Positions 1-9,024 of a DNA stretch of 21,199 nucleotides are shown one piece after another. A model generated the notes under the pieces. It saw nothing but the letters and a program-made list of their open reading frames with translations, had not been told where the DNA came from and did not search any database. Every line of letters starts with the position of its first letter. Position 1 is the first letter of the stretch. The position numbers and the translations under genes were made by a program. The stretch comes from Rhodococcus sp. IITR03 (GTDB lineage Bacteria; Actinomycetota; Actinomycetes; Mycobacteriales; Mycobacteriaceae), in assembly GCA_001017865.1 (NCBI GenBank), contig LATQ01000001.1:1129047-1150245 (forward strand). Direction: 5' to 3'.

Positions 1-97
1 TCGAGAGCTCCGCCTCGCCGCGCTCGCGCGCATCTGCGCACGCAGTGCTCGGTGGCCTCGACGTCGGCGGCGGCTCGTCGGCCGAGGTGTCCTTCAC
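1..97 (-). CDS. Possible 5' end of a further gene after hyuB (partial)
   Basis: A GTG at 97-95 overlaps the hyuB stop codon and opens a frame with no stop to the window edge (about 32 codons, beginning VKDTSADEPPPTSRPP). I do not recognise it. Hydantoinase/acetone-carboxylase-type HyuAB pairs are sometimes followed by a small third subunit, and the stop-start overlap fits translational coupling. The peptide is Pro/Ser-rich and too short to judge, and a base may be missing here as elsewhere. It could equally be non-coding. Confidence 0.25.
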   Translation of the reverse strand, partial: MKDTSADEPPPTSRPPSTACADARERGEAELS

Positions 98-1871
98 ATC
101 ACGCCGTAGTCGTCGCGGGCGCCCTCGACGGACACTTTGCGCCACAGCACGTCCCGGACCACCTCGTCGATCGGACGATCGAGCGGGTCGCCCCAGCCAC
201 CGCCGCCGGTGTGCGGATGCGCACGACCTCGCCGGCTTGATCGGCTCGGCATCGGTGAGGGCATCGAACTCGCGCTCGTTCGGGCCGCCGGGATCGAGGG
301 TGACCGAGAACGGCTTGCCGGCCTTACCACCCTTGACGCCCCAGCACGCGAGGATCGAACGGTCCGCGATGGACATGAAGTTCGCGTCCTTGAGCATGCG
401 GATGTGCTTCTCGTAGCCGAGACCACCGCGGTAGCGACCGGCTCCACCGGAATCGATTGCCAGACCCAGCTTCTCGACGATGAACGGGAAGCGACTCTCG
501 GTGAACTCGGTGGGCAGGTTCCGCGAGTCGGGCACCACGTGGATGGTGTCCTCACCGTCGGCGTAGTGCCGGCCGCCGGAGCCGCCGCCGAGCACCTCAC
601 GCATGAGGTACGAGTGGCCGTCGAAGTCCTCACCGTACACACCGGTGTAGCGGATGGTCTCCTGGTCGGCGGGCATGTTGCCGTCGACCGCCTTGGCGAC
701 CACACCGGAGAGCACACCGAGCAGACGCAGGATCACGAACGTGCGAGCGTTGGTGGGAGCGGGGAAGATCGGCGTAATGAGCGTGCCCGGCTCCGGGAAC
801 TTCATCTCGATCAGCGGCACGACGCCCTCGTTGACGTCCAGCTCCGCCATGCGGTCCGGGGTGTCGGCCAGGTTACGGAGGATCGGCGCCAGCCACTTGA
901 TGAGGAAGTTGCCGTCGGCGTAGTCACCGCAGTGTTGATCGGGCCCTTCGCCTGCGGACCGGTGCCGTTGAAGTCCAGGATCAGACGCTCACCGCCCTCG
1001 TCCTCCGGGGAGGTCTTGGTGAGCGTGATGCGCTGCACGTGCAGCATGGGCTCGTCCACACCGTCGTGCTCGGCGTAGTCCTCCCAGGTGTACGTGCCCA
1101 CCGGAATCTTGCTGAGGATCTCGCGGCGGTACGTCTCCGTGGTCGCGTCGAGGATCGCGTCGAAGCAGGCCTCGACGGTCTCGACGCCGTAGCGCTCGAA
1201 CAGCTCCGACAACCGGCGCGCACCCATGAGGCACGCCGAGCACTCGGCGTCGAGGTCGGCGGCGAGCGAGTCGGGCATGCGGGAGTTGCGGGTCATGATC
1301 CGCAGCGCCGCCTCGTTCGGAACGCCCTGGTCCCACAGCTTGATCGGCGGGACCATCAGTCCCTCCTCGTACACCGTGGTCGCACCCGAGGGCATGGAAC
1401 CGGGGCAGCAACCGCCGATGTCGTCGTGGTGGCCGAAGGCCTGCACGAACGCGACCACCGAGGCTCGGTGTCGCCGGGGCGGGTCGCGAAGACCGGGACG
1501 GTGACGCACAGGTCGGGGAGGTGTCCGATGCCGCCTTCGGAGAGGTAGACGTCGTTGTGGAAGAAGACGTCCCCGGGCTTCATCGTCTCGAGCGGGAAGT
1601 CCCGTGCCACCGGATGCACGAGCGCCGAGTACGACCGACCGGTGAGCTTGCGCAGGTTGCGGTCGTGGATGCCGGCGCGGAAGTCGTGGGCGTCGCGGAT
1701 CATCGGCGAGCGCGAGGTCCGGGAGATGGAGGTCTCCACCTCCATCTCGACGCTGGCGAGGTAACCGGCGACGATCTCGACGAGCACCGGATCGGGAGCG
1801 GTGCCCGAAGCGTCGGTCAGCCGGAAGGGCTTGCGCGTCGTGGCCGCGGCGGGTTCGAGAGTCGCAGTCAT
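94..1871 (-). CDS. hyuB: Hydantoinase B/oxoprolinase family protein (HyuB-like), frame broken 4 times
   Basis: This is the B subunit of an ATP-dependent hydantoinase/oxoprolinase-type enzyme, which works with HyuA on a cyclic amide or ureide (or, in the carboxylase branch, a ketone). The start ATG at 1871 overlaps the hyuA stop as ATGA. The N-terminus is MTATLEPAAATTRKPF, followed by family blocks DPVLVEIV, MKPGDVFFHNDVYLSEGGIGHLPDL, GHHDDIGG, the glycine-rich GGGSGGRHYADGEDT, and near the C-terminus a TGGGGWGDPLDR motif; it ends DDYGVM. Restoring one base near each of 1464, 933, 239 and 211 gives one continuous protein of 593 residues, which is normal for the family. Substrate cannot be read from sequence: N-methylhydantoinase, 5-oxoprolinase, caprolactamase and acetone-carboxylase relatives all share these blocks. 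Confidence 0.93.
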
Positions 1872-3963
1872 CGGGTGGCTCCGTTCGAGTCGGATGTCTT
1901 GGTGAGGCGGATGTTGCCGAAAGAGTCGATGCGAGCGCGGAATCCGGGGTGGACCGGGATGGTCGAGCTGAATTCCTCGATCACGGCGGGACCTTCGAGT
2001 TCGTCGCCGGCGCGAGGCGGGCGCGGTCGTACACGCGGTGGTGACCCACTCGTCGAAGTACGCCTCGCGGGTGCCGGTGAGGGCGGCGTCCGCACCCGTG
2101 CCCGGGGCGATCTCGGCGAGTTCCGGTCGCTTGATGGGTCCGATGCCGCTGACGCGGAGGTTGACCCATTCCACGTGCTGGTGGGGATCGTTGCGGAAGT
2201 CGTAGCCGTAGAGCTCGCGGTGGGCCTGGTGGAAGCGTTCGGCCGCCTCGTCCATCAGTTCCTGGGTGATGGGGCCGTCGCCGACCGGCACGCGCACCTC
2301 GAATGCCTGGCCGAAGTAGCGCAGGTCCGCCGAGCGGGCGTACTGCCGCTGGTCGGGACCGAATCCCTCGTCCTCCAGGGCACGTTCGGCCTCGGCCGCG
2401 AGGGCGTCGAGTCCGGCCTGCAGCTCCTCGATCTCCAGCCGATCGTGGCGGCTGACGTGCGTCTGCACGTAGTCGTTGCGGACGTCGACGGTGAGCAGCC
2501 CGAAGGCCGAGACGTTGCCCGGGTTCAGCGGCACGAGGACGTCCTTGAGACCGAGGATGTCGACGAGGCGGCAGGCCAACAGCGAACCGGAGCCGCCGAA
2601 GGTCACCAGGGTGAAGTCGCGGACGTCGAGACCGCGCTTGACGGTGATCTGGCGCAGCGCGTTGGCCTGGTTCCAGGCCGACACCTCGAGGATGCCCGTG
2701 GCGCACGCCTCGAACTCGAGGCCGAGACGGTGTGCGAGTTCCTCGACGCCCTTGCGGGCGAGTTCGGTGTCGAGCGGGATCTCACCACCGAGCAGGTGGG
2801 GAGGGATGCGGCCGAGCAGGACGTGGCGTCGGTGATGGTCGGCTCGTTGCCGCCCTTGCCGTAGCACAGGGGCCCGGGATCGGCGCCCGCCGATTGCGGG
2901 CCGACGCGCAGGGTGCCCTCGGGGGTCATCCAGCGATGGAGCCGCCACCGGCGCCGACGGTCACCACGTCGATCATCGGGATCTTCGACGGGTAGACACC
3001 CACGCGACCTTCCGTGGTGAGGGCCGGCTCGCCGCCGACGACCACGGTGACGTCCGTGGAAGTACCACCACCGTCGCAGGTCAGCACCTGGTCGACACCC
3101 GCGACACCTGCGATCAGGGCCGCACCCAGGCACCGGCCGCGGTCCGGAGAGCACGGTGGTGATCGGCTGGTGCACGACCTCCTTGGCCGAGAGCACGCCG
3201 CCGTTGGACTTCATCACGTAGAACGGGATGTCGCGCTGCTCGCCCTCGGCGGAGGAGAACTCGCGCAGACGGTTCGCGATGTTGCTGACGTAGTTGCGGA
3301 TGTTGGGCTTGACCGCGGCGTCGACGAGGGTCGTGATGGACCGCTCGTACTCGCGGTACTCGCGCAGCACCTCGCTGGAGATGCTCACGGTCGCCTCCGG
3401 GTACTCCTCCATGAGGATGTCGCGGACGCGGCGCTCGTGTTCGGGGTTGGCGTAGGAGTGCATGAGGCACACGCCGACGGTGAGGATCTCGCGGTCCTTG
3501 AAGAAGCGGGCGGCGGCGCGGACGTCGTCCTCGTTCAGGGGACGGATCTCGCTGCGTCGTAGGCGAGACGGCCCCGGATGGTGCGGACGCGGTCGGCCGG
3601 CACGATGCGGTCGGGCTTGACCCAGAAGTAGGAGTTGCCGTAGCCGTCGGGGACCGACTGGCGGGCGATCTCGAGGACGTGTTCGTAGCCCTCGGTGGTG
3701 ATGAATCCGAGGGTGCCGACCTTGCCTTCGAGGAGCTTGTTCGTCGCGACGGTGGTGCCGTGGCTGACGGCGTCGATCGCGTCGCCGGTCTCGCCGAGCT
3801 GCGCGAGGACCTTCTCGATGCCGGCGAGGAAACCGATGGCCGGATCCTGCGGTGTCGACGGGGTCTTCGTGGTGACGATGGCGCCGGACTCGTCGTCCAC
3901 CGCGACCACGTCCGTGAATGTTCCGCCGGTATCGATGCCGACCCGAATCTTCCTGGATCCCAT
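1868..3963 (-). CDS. hyuA: Hydantoinase A/oxoprolinase family ATPase subunit (HyuA-like), frame broken 7 times
   Basis: This is the ATP-binding partner of HyuB, of the ASKHA (actin/hexokinase-like) fold. The ATG at 3963 follows AGGAGG by four bases. The N-terminal phosphate loop is IDTGGTFTDVVAVD (about residues 9-22), followed by SHGTTVATNKLLE, LSGPAAGALGAAL, the second phosphate motif CDGGGTSTDV, and VGAGGGSIAW. The C-terminal domain contains WNQANALRQITVKRGLD and ends IRLTKTSDSNGATR. The usual FGGAGPLHA-type block reads FGGSGSLLAC, so a histidine common in the family is absent. Restoring one base near 3552, 3142, 3129, 2932, 2824, 2038 and 2013 gives 700 residues, full family length. It lies behind a terminator and so probably has its own promoter. 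Function beyond ATP-dependent C-N (or carboxylase) chemistry is not decided. Confidence 0.94.
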
Positions 3964-4158
3964 GTTTCCTCCTGGGTTCGTCTCGCCGGTGTCCCACCTG
4001 ACGTCTGATGACATTCCACCCCCTGAGCGGCGGTGTTTCTTTGTCACATCTCGCCGAACTCGTCGCCTGGAGTTCGGAGTTCGGGCACCTGCCACCTGCA
4101 GACGACGGCACCCCCGGGCCGTGATGGCCCGGGGGTGCCGTGGAGATTCGACGAAAGG
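3964..4158 (-). promoter_or_regulatory. hyuA leader and promoter region with GAGATGTGACAAAG box
   Basis: This 195-bp gap separates coxG from hyuA. It holds the coxG terminator hairpin (4106-4140), a clear ribosome site AGGAGG just before hyuA, and, on the transcribed strand at 4052-4039, GAGATGTGACAAAG. The latter matches 13 of 14 bases of a sequence upstream of coxM (8978-8991, other orientation). I see no convincing -35/-10 pair, so the exact promoter is not placed. Confidence 0.5.
4106..4140 (-). terminator. Perfect 15-bp stem hairpin downstream of coxG
   Basis: Arms 4106-4120 and 4126-4140 are exact reverse complements (CGGCACCCCCGGGCC) around the five-base loop GTGAT. It begins 19 bases past the coxG stop. 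There is no U tract after it in the cox direction, which is common for actinobacterial terminators. It probably ends the coxMSLG transcript and may act as a partial barrier before hyuAB. The strength comes from the all-GC core. Confidence 0.8.
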
Positions 4159-4836
4159 TCAGCGTCGGGCGAGGATCGCTCCCAGGCGACGCCCGCCAGC
4201 GCGATACCGGCGCCCACTCCTGCCGACAGCAGAACCGTTGCTGCCGAGGGCGTTCCGGCCGGTTCCGGTGCAGGCTGCTGCGCGGCAGCCACGGGCAGCG
4301 CGGTGGTCCTCACGCCCGCACCTCGGCGACCTCGGCCACCTCGGCTCCGTTCACGCCCGCGACGGCTGCGGCTTCGGGCGCACTCGGTGCCACCGGCAGA
4401 CCGTTGGCGATCACACCGTCGATGCCGTTGAAGAACACGCCGGCCATCTTCTTCGCAACACCGGTGATCATCCGCTGCCCGACGCCCCCGACCATGCCGC
4501 CGACGACCGCGTCCGCGTCGTAGGTGAGCACGGTGCCACCGTCACGTTCTTCGAGACGCACCGCCACGTCCGCCTTGACCGTTCCCGGAGCACCGGAGCC
4601 CGACGCCGTCATGAGGAACGATTCGGGACGATTCTGCTGCGACAGCACCACTTCCCCGTCGTAGGTGCCTTGATGGAGGCCACCCCGGCGGTGATGGACA
4701 GCTTGTAGTGGTTGTCGCTGATCTGCTCGAGCGACTGCACGCCCGGGATCGTCGCCGCGAGAACACGGCCGTCCTGCAGGCTGTCGTACACCACGTCGGG
4801 GGGTGCCTGCAGTTGCGCGGTACCGGCGATTCTCAT
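4159..4836 (-). CDS. coxG: CoxG-like SRPBCC membrane-anchored protein, frame broken 3 times
   Basis: This is a CoxG family protein: a START/SRPBCC-fold domain (about residues 1-150) that begins MRIAGTAQLQAPPDVVYDSLQD and includes IPGVQSLEQI and the conserved VGQRMITGVAKKM. An Ala/Pro-rich linker follows, then a short C-terminal hydrophobic anchor (SAGVGAGIALAGVAW) ending in basic LARR. In Oligotropha, CoxG is linked to membrane attachment of CO dehydrogenase; here it probably anchors the molybdenum hydroxylase. The ATG at 4836 overlaps the coxL stop (ATGA) and follows AAGGAG. Joining the frames needs one base near 4668, 4312 and 4183 and gives 226 residues; the last shift creates the in-frame TGA at 4161-4159. 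Confidence 0.9.
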
Positions 4837-7359
4837 TCGTTCTCCTTGTTTCGGGACGCCGCGTGGGTCAGACGCAGCTCGAACAACTCCGAGGGGGAAA
4901 TCGGCATGCTGGTGATCGGGATGCCCTCCGCGTCCTCGACGGCCGCGGCGATCACCGCCGAGGTGGGGATGACACCGGCCTCGCCGGCGCCCTTCATTCC
5001 GAGAGGATTGAGCGTGGACGGGGTGACGGTGTGGTCCATCTCGAGGGAGTCGGGCATCTCCGTCACGAAAGGCATGAGGAAGTCCATGTACGACGCGTTG
5101 AGCATCTGCCCGTGCTCGTCGTAGACGATCTTCTCGTAGAGCGCGCCGCCGATGCCCTGCGCGACCGCGCCTTGCACCTGGCCCTCGACGATGCGCGGGT
5201 TGATGACGTTGCCGCAGTCGTGCACCACCGCGTACCGGAGCACCCGTATCTCGGCGGTGACAGGATCGGTCTCGACGATCGCCGCGTGGATTCCCGATGC
5301 GAACGTCGACGTGGGCGGCGAATAGTAGCCGGTCGCCTCGAGGCCGGGCTGCTCACCCTCGAGGACGGGCGGCACCGACATGTCGGTCTCGGCGTTCGCG
5401 AATCCCGTTGCGCGGCGGGACGCATCGTCGAAGGCGTAGCGGAGCGGGTTCGACAGCACGGCCACGACACCGAGCGGGATCGAGGTGCCCTCGGCGCCGG
5501 GCTCGGTGCCCACCACGCACACGTGCCCCTCGCGCAGTTCGAGATCGGCGACGTCGGCGTGGAGATGGTCCGCGGCGATCTTCTTCGCCTTCTCCGCCAC
5601 CATCTGCGCGGCGACATGGAAGGCGGAACCGGACATCACGGCACCGCGCGAGGCGAACGTGCCGACCGCGTAACCGAATCGACGGGTGTCGCCGGTGACG
5701 ATCTCGACGTCGGAGACCGGCACACCGAGATCGTCCGCAACGATCTGCGCGAAGGAGGTCTGGTGCCCCTGGCCTGAGTCGTCAGGCCTGTGGCGGCCTT
5801 GACCTTGCCCGAGGTCTCGATGAGCACGTGTGCGCCCTCGTACGGGCCCGGTCCCGTGCCCTCGACGTACGCTCCCACACCGATGCCGACGCGACGGCCC
5901 TCGGCGCGGGCGCGTTCCTTGTACTCCGCGAACTCGTCCCAGCCGATGAGTTTCTTGAGCTTGTCCATCCCGGCCTGGTAGTCGCCGCTGTCGTAGATGA
6001 GCGGGCGACCGTCCTGGAAGATCAGGTGGAAGTCGTAGGGCATCTCCTCGGGGCGGATGAAGTTGGTCTCGCGGACCTCGAGGACATCCTTGCGAGATGC
6101 TTGGCGATGGCGTCCATCGCCCGTTCCATCGCGAACACGCCCTGGGGTCGTCCCGCACCGCGGTAGGGCGTGACGATGACCGTGTTGGTGTACAGCGAGT
6201 AGGCGTCCACCCGGAAGGCGCGCGGCTTGTAGGGGCCGAGCACCTGCGTGGAGGTGTTGAGCAGCACGATGATTCCGTACGCAGGTAGGCGCCGTTGTCG
6301 TGCCAGATCGAGAAGTCGAAGGCCAGCAACCGGCCGTCGTCGTCGAACCCGATGGTGACCTCGTGGATCTGCCCGCGCTCGTGGGCGCTGGAGACGAAAT
6401 GTTCGCGCCGGTCCTCGACCCACTTGACCTCGTTGGAGATCCCGGCCTGCCCCAGCTTGCGCGCGGCCCAGGTGACCATGACCTCCTCGGGCCACGGGTG
6501 GACGATCTTCACCCCGAAACCGCCGCCGACGTCGGGGGCGATGCAGTGGACCTTGTTGTGCGCCATGCCCAGTCGCGCTGCGATCGCGGCGCGGGCGGAG
6601 GTCGAGGTCTGGGTGGACGTCCAGAAGGTCAGCGCCTTCTCGTCGTCGTCCCAGCGGGCGTAGACGCCCTTGCCCTCCATCGGCATCGACGCCGAACGTT
6701 CGATCTCGAGGTCGAGGGTCAGTGTGTGCGGTGCCGCGGCGAGTTCCGCCTCGATGTCGCCGAAACCGTGCTGGAGATGCGCCGCGACGTTGTCGGGCAC
6801 ATCCGGGTGGACGACGTGCTCGGCGTTGCGTGCGGTGTCGACACCGACCACGGCCGGAAGGGTTTCGTAGGTGATGTCGATCAGCGCGCAGGCGTCCTCG
6901 GCGATGTACCGGTTGTCGGCGACGACCATCACGATCGCCTCACCGACATGGTTCACCTCGTCCTTCGCGAGCGGATATCCGTTGCGCGGAGCGGTGATCG
7001 CGGGGTGCGGGATGAGCAGCGGGAGGTTCTCGGCCATCTCGGGCGAGTCGGCCTCGAGATCGTCGTAGGTGTAGATGGCGTGCACGCCCGGCAGTTCGAG
7101 CGCCGCGTCGACGGCGATGTCGAGGATGCGAGCGTGGGCGTGCGGCGACCGCACGAAGGCCGCGGCGAGTGCGCCCGTGCCCGAGATCGTCGAGATAGCG
7201 ACCGTTGCCGCTGACGAGCCGGTTGTCCTCGACGCGTGGGATGGGCTTGCCGAACGACTTGCCCGACTCGGTGGCACCGCCGATGTCGGCGGGAGCGAGG
7301 TCGGTCGTCGTGCTCGTCGAGGTGGAGTTGGAGACGGGCGAATCGGAGACACTGGTCAT
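4833..7359 (-). CDS. coxL: Molybdopterin-binding large subunit of a form II CoxL-type hydroxylase, frame broken 5 times
   Basis: This is the catalytic subunit of a xanthine-oxidase-family molybdenum hydroxylase. It starts MTSVSDSPVSNS, then has FGKPIPRVEDNRLVSGNGRYLDDL and AAFVRSPHAHARI. Cofactor and active-site motifs are APDVGGGFGVK, PYRGAGR (6148-6168), TTSGQGHQT and KGAGEAG, whose glutamate (codon 4982-4980) is the family's catalytic base. PYRGAGR matches the form II class; true CO dehydrogenases carry the form I loop AYXCSFR with the copper-binding cysteine, which is absent. So the substrate is more likely an N-heterocycle or aldehyde than CO. Two bases near 7188 and one near 6273, 6092 and 5777 restore 843 residues. 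ATG 7359 overlaps the coxS stop (ATGA), and the stop overlaps coxG. Confidence 0.95.
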
Positions 7360-8027
7360 GCTCGTCCTGCCTTTCCTCCGACCGGAGCGGTGGTGCCGCG
7401 AACCTTGGCGTCGAGCGAGGCACGGGCCGCCTCGCTGTCGGGGCCGAGCGGTGAGCCTCCGGACCGTTCACGCTTGATCTCGGCGGCGCGCAACACGGCC
7501 GCCCGGATGTTCTGATAGCCCGTGCACCGGCACAGATTGCCCGCGATCGCCTCGGTCGCCTCCTCGTGGGTGGGCGACGGGTTCTCCTCGAGGAAGGCGG
7601 CGATCGTGGTGACGAATCCCGGTGTGCAGAAACCGCATTGCAGACCGTGACAGTCGACGAACGCCTCCTGTACGGGATGCAGGGTGCCGTCCGGTTCGAC
7701 GAGCCCTTCGACCGTCGTCACCGAGCGGCCCTCGAGGCTCGCGGCGAGCACGAGGCACGACCGCACCGGCTTGCCGTCGAGCAGCACCGTGCACGCGCCG
7801 CACACACCGTGCTCGCATCCCACGTGGGTGCCGGTCTGGCGGAGGTGATGACGGATCGCGTCCGATGCCAGCGTGCGCGAGGGCAGCACGACCGTCTGCG
7901 TCACGCCGTTGAGGGCGAAGGTCACGGCGACGTGGTGCTCGCCGGTCTCCGCCTGCATCTCGTCGACCTGTTCGGCGACGGTCCGCCGCGAGGCGTCGCG
8001 ACCACCCTTGTGGATCGAACTCGTCAT
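7356..8027 (-). CDS. coxS: [2Fe-2S] iron-sulfur subunit of the molybdenum hydroxylase (CoxS-like)
   Basis: This intact gene codes for 223 residues. It carries electrons from the molybdenum centre to the FAD subunit. The plant-ferredoxin-type cluster is held by Cys71, 76, 79 and 91 (CEHGVCGACTVLLDG ... RSC) and the second cluster by Cys131, 134, 166 and 168 (CGFCTPG ... CRCTGYQ). The core starts near residue 31, so it has about 30 extra N-terminal residues and a tail of roughly 40 after the last helix compared with the usual ~160-residue subunit; Met24 is an alternative start. I keep ATG 8027 because GGAGG lies six bases upstream and it overlaps the coxM stop as ATGA. It is the only long gene of the cox group without a frame break. 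Confidence 0.96.
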   Translation of the reverse strand: MTSSIHKGGRDASRRTVAEQVDEMQAETGEHHVAVTFALNGVTQTVVLPSRTLASDAIRHHLRQTGTHVGCEHGVCGACTVLLDGKPVRSCLVLAASLEGRSVTTVEGLVEPDGTLHPVQEAFVDCHGLQCGFCTPGFVTTIAAFLEENPSPTHEEATEAIAGNLCRCTGYQNIRAAVLRAAEIKRERSGGSPLGPDSEAARASLDAKVRGTTAPVGGKAGRA

Positions 8028-8937
8028 CGACTTCCTCCCGTATGCATCGGTACCCGTGTGTCGTCACGGATCGCGTCCTGCGCCGCCGCGAAGCCGACAC
8101 GGCCGGTCAGTGCCGCCACCAGCTGCGACCGGTAGCGGTCGGTGGCGTGGATGTCCGCCTCCGTCTCGACGGTCTCGCGTGCCTTCTCCGCGACCTGCTG
8201 CCAGAGCGGGTCGCGCTCGTCGTGCGCCGAGGCGCCGCGCAGGATGTCGGTGTAGTCGACGACCTGCCCGAGCTCTCCTGCGGAGACGTAGGTCATCCAG
8301 GCGGACGTCACCGCGCCGTCCTCGACCTCCACCTGCGCGACCACGCCGACGAGGGCGTAGTCGCCGTGGCGTCGTGCGATCTCGTCGATGGCGGTGCCGG
8401 TGCCCGGACGCGCCGCCGGCACCGTCACGCTGGTCGCGATCTCGTCGGCTTCGAGGGTCGATTCGAGCGGGCCGGCGAACAGCTCCGAGGCGGGGATCTG
8501 CCGGACTCCGCGCACCGAGCGGACGGTGAGCGTTCCGCCGAGCAGCGACAGCACGGCCGGCATCTCCGCGGACGGATCGGCGTGGACGATCGATCCGACG
8601 GTCGTTCCGCGATTACGGATGGTCGGGTGTGCGACCAGGCGGAGCGCGCGGCCCAGCAGGGGCTGGACCTGCGCGACCGTCGGATCGGATTCGAGCGCTG
8701 CGTGGGTGGTGAGCGCGTCGAAGGTGACGCCGAGTTCCGGCGAAGCGGAGATCGCGTCGAGGCGCGGAATGGAGCCGATGTCGACGAGGCGAGCCGGTGC
8801 CGCCAGGCGCATCGACAGCAGCGGAATCAGTGACTGGCCGCCGGCGAGCACTTTGCCTCGTGCGCGACCCCAGCGAGGATCTCGCAGGCTTCATCGATCG
8901 ACCGCGGTCGGTGATAGGTGAGTGGCGACGGTTTCAT
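8024..8937 (-). CDS. coxM: FAD-binding medium subunit of the molybdenum hydroxylase (CoxM-like), one frame break
   Basis: This is the flavin subunit that passes electrons from the Fe-S protein to an acceptor. The true N-terminus is MKPSPLTYHRPRSIDEACEIL, in a different frame from the rest; one missing base near 8850 rejoins it with LAGGQSLIPLLSMRLA, the first FAD-binding motif. The second, TIRNRGTTVGSIVHADPSAE, contains the expected TxGGS-like stretch, here TTVGS. The C-terminal CO-dehydrogenase flavoprotein domain follows. Length is 304 residues after repair, normal for the family. ATG 8937 has only a weak AGGA upstream. It is the first of four genes joined by ATGA overlaps, so the subunits are likely made in fixed ratio. 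Confidence 0.94.
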
Positions 8938-9024
8938 TGAACAGATCCTGCCCGCATAGTGCGATCGACGTTTCGTGGAGAAGTGACAAAGCTCACCGGT
9001 CGACAATGTCAGATGTAATAGAGG
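8938..9024 (-). promoter_or_regulatory. coxM upstream region with CRP/GlxR-like box
   Basis: The 87-bp gap between permease and coxM contains AGTGA-CAAAGC-TCACC at 8982-8997, eight of ten bases of the CRP/GlxR consensus TGTGA-N6-TCACA and a perfect GTGA/TCAC dyad. It lies 45-60 bases before the coxM start, a usual activator position. I do not see a clear -35/-10 pair. Read-through from the permease gene is also possible, as there is no hairpin terminator in the gap. Confidence 0.55.

Noticed and set aside
1521..2864. Long plus-strand open frame of 447 codons opposite hyuA/hyuB
   Set aside because: It is antisense to clear HyuA/HyuB domains, has low-complexity Arg/Gly/Val-rich content, and arises from high G+C codon bias.
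3695..5777. Plus-strand open frames opposite hyuA, coxG and coxL
   Set aside because: They are shadows of genes with strong motifs on the minus strand.
7188..7188. A single inserted base in coxL instead of two lost ones
   Set aside because: Both restore the frame, but two losses give the usual eight residues between DD and AAFVRS; with one insertion it would be seven. Not fully decided.
94..7359. Reading hyuB, hyuA, coxG and coxL as pseudogenes
   Set aside because: All shifts go one way, catalytic motifs are intact and repaired lengths are normal; true decay would also show stops, insertions and lost motifs.
4833..8937. Aerobic CO dehydrogenase
   Set aside because: The active-site loop is form II (PYRGAGR), without the copper-ligand cysteine motif.
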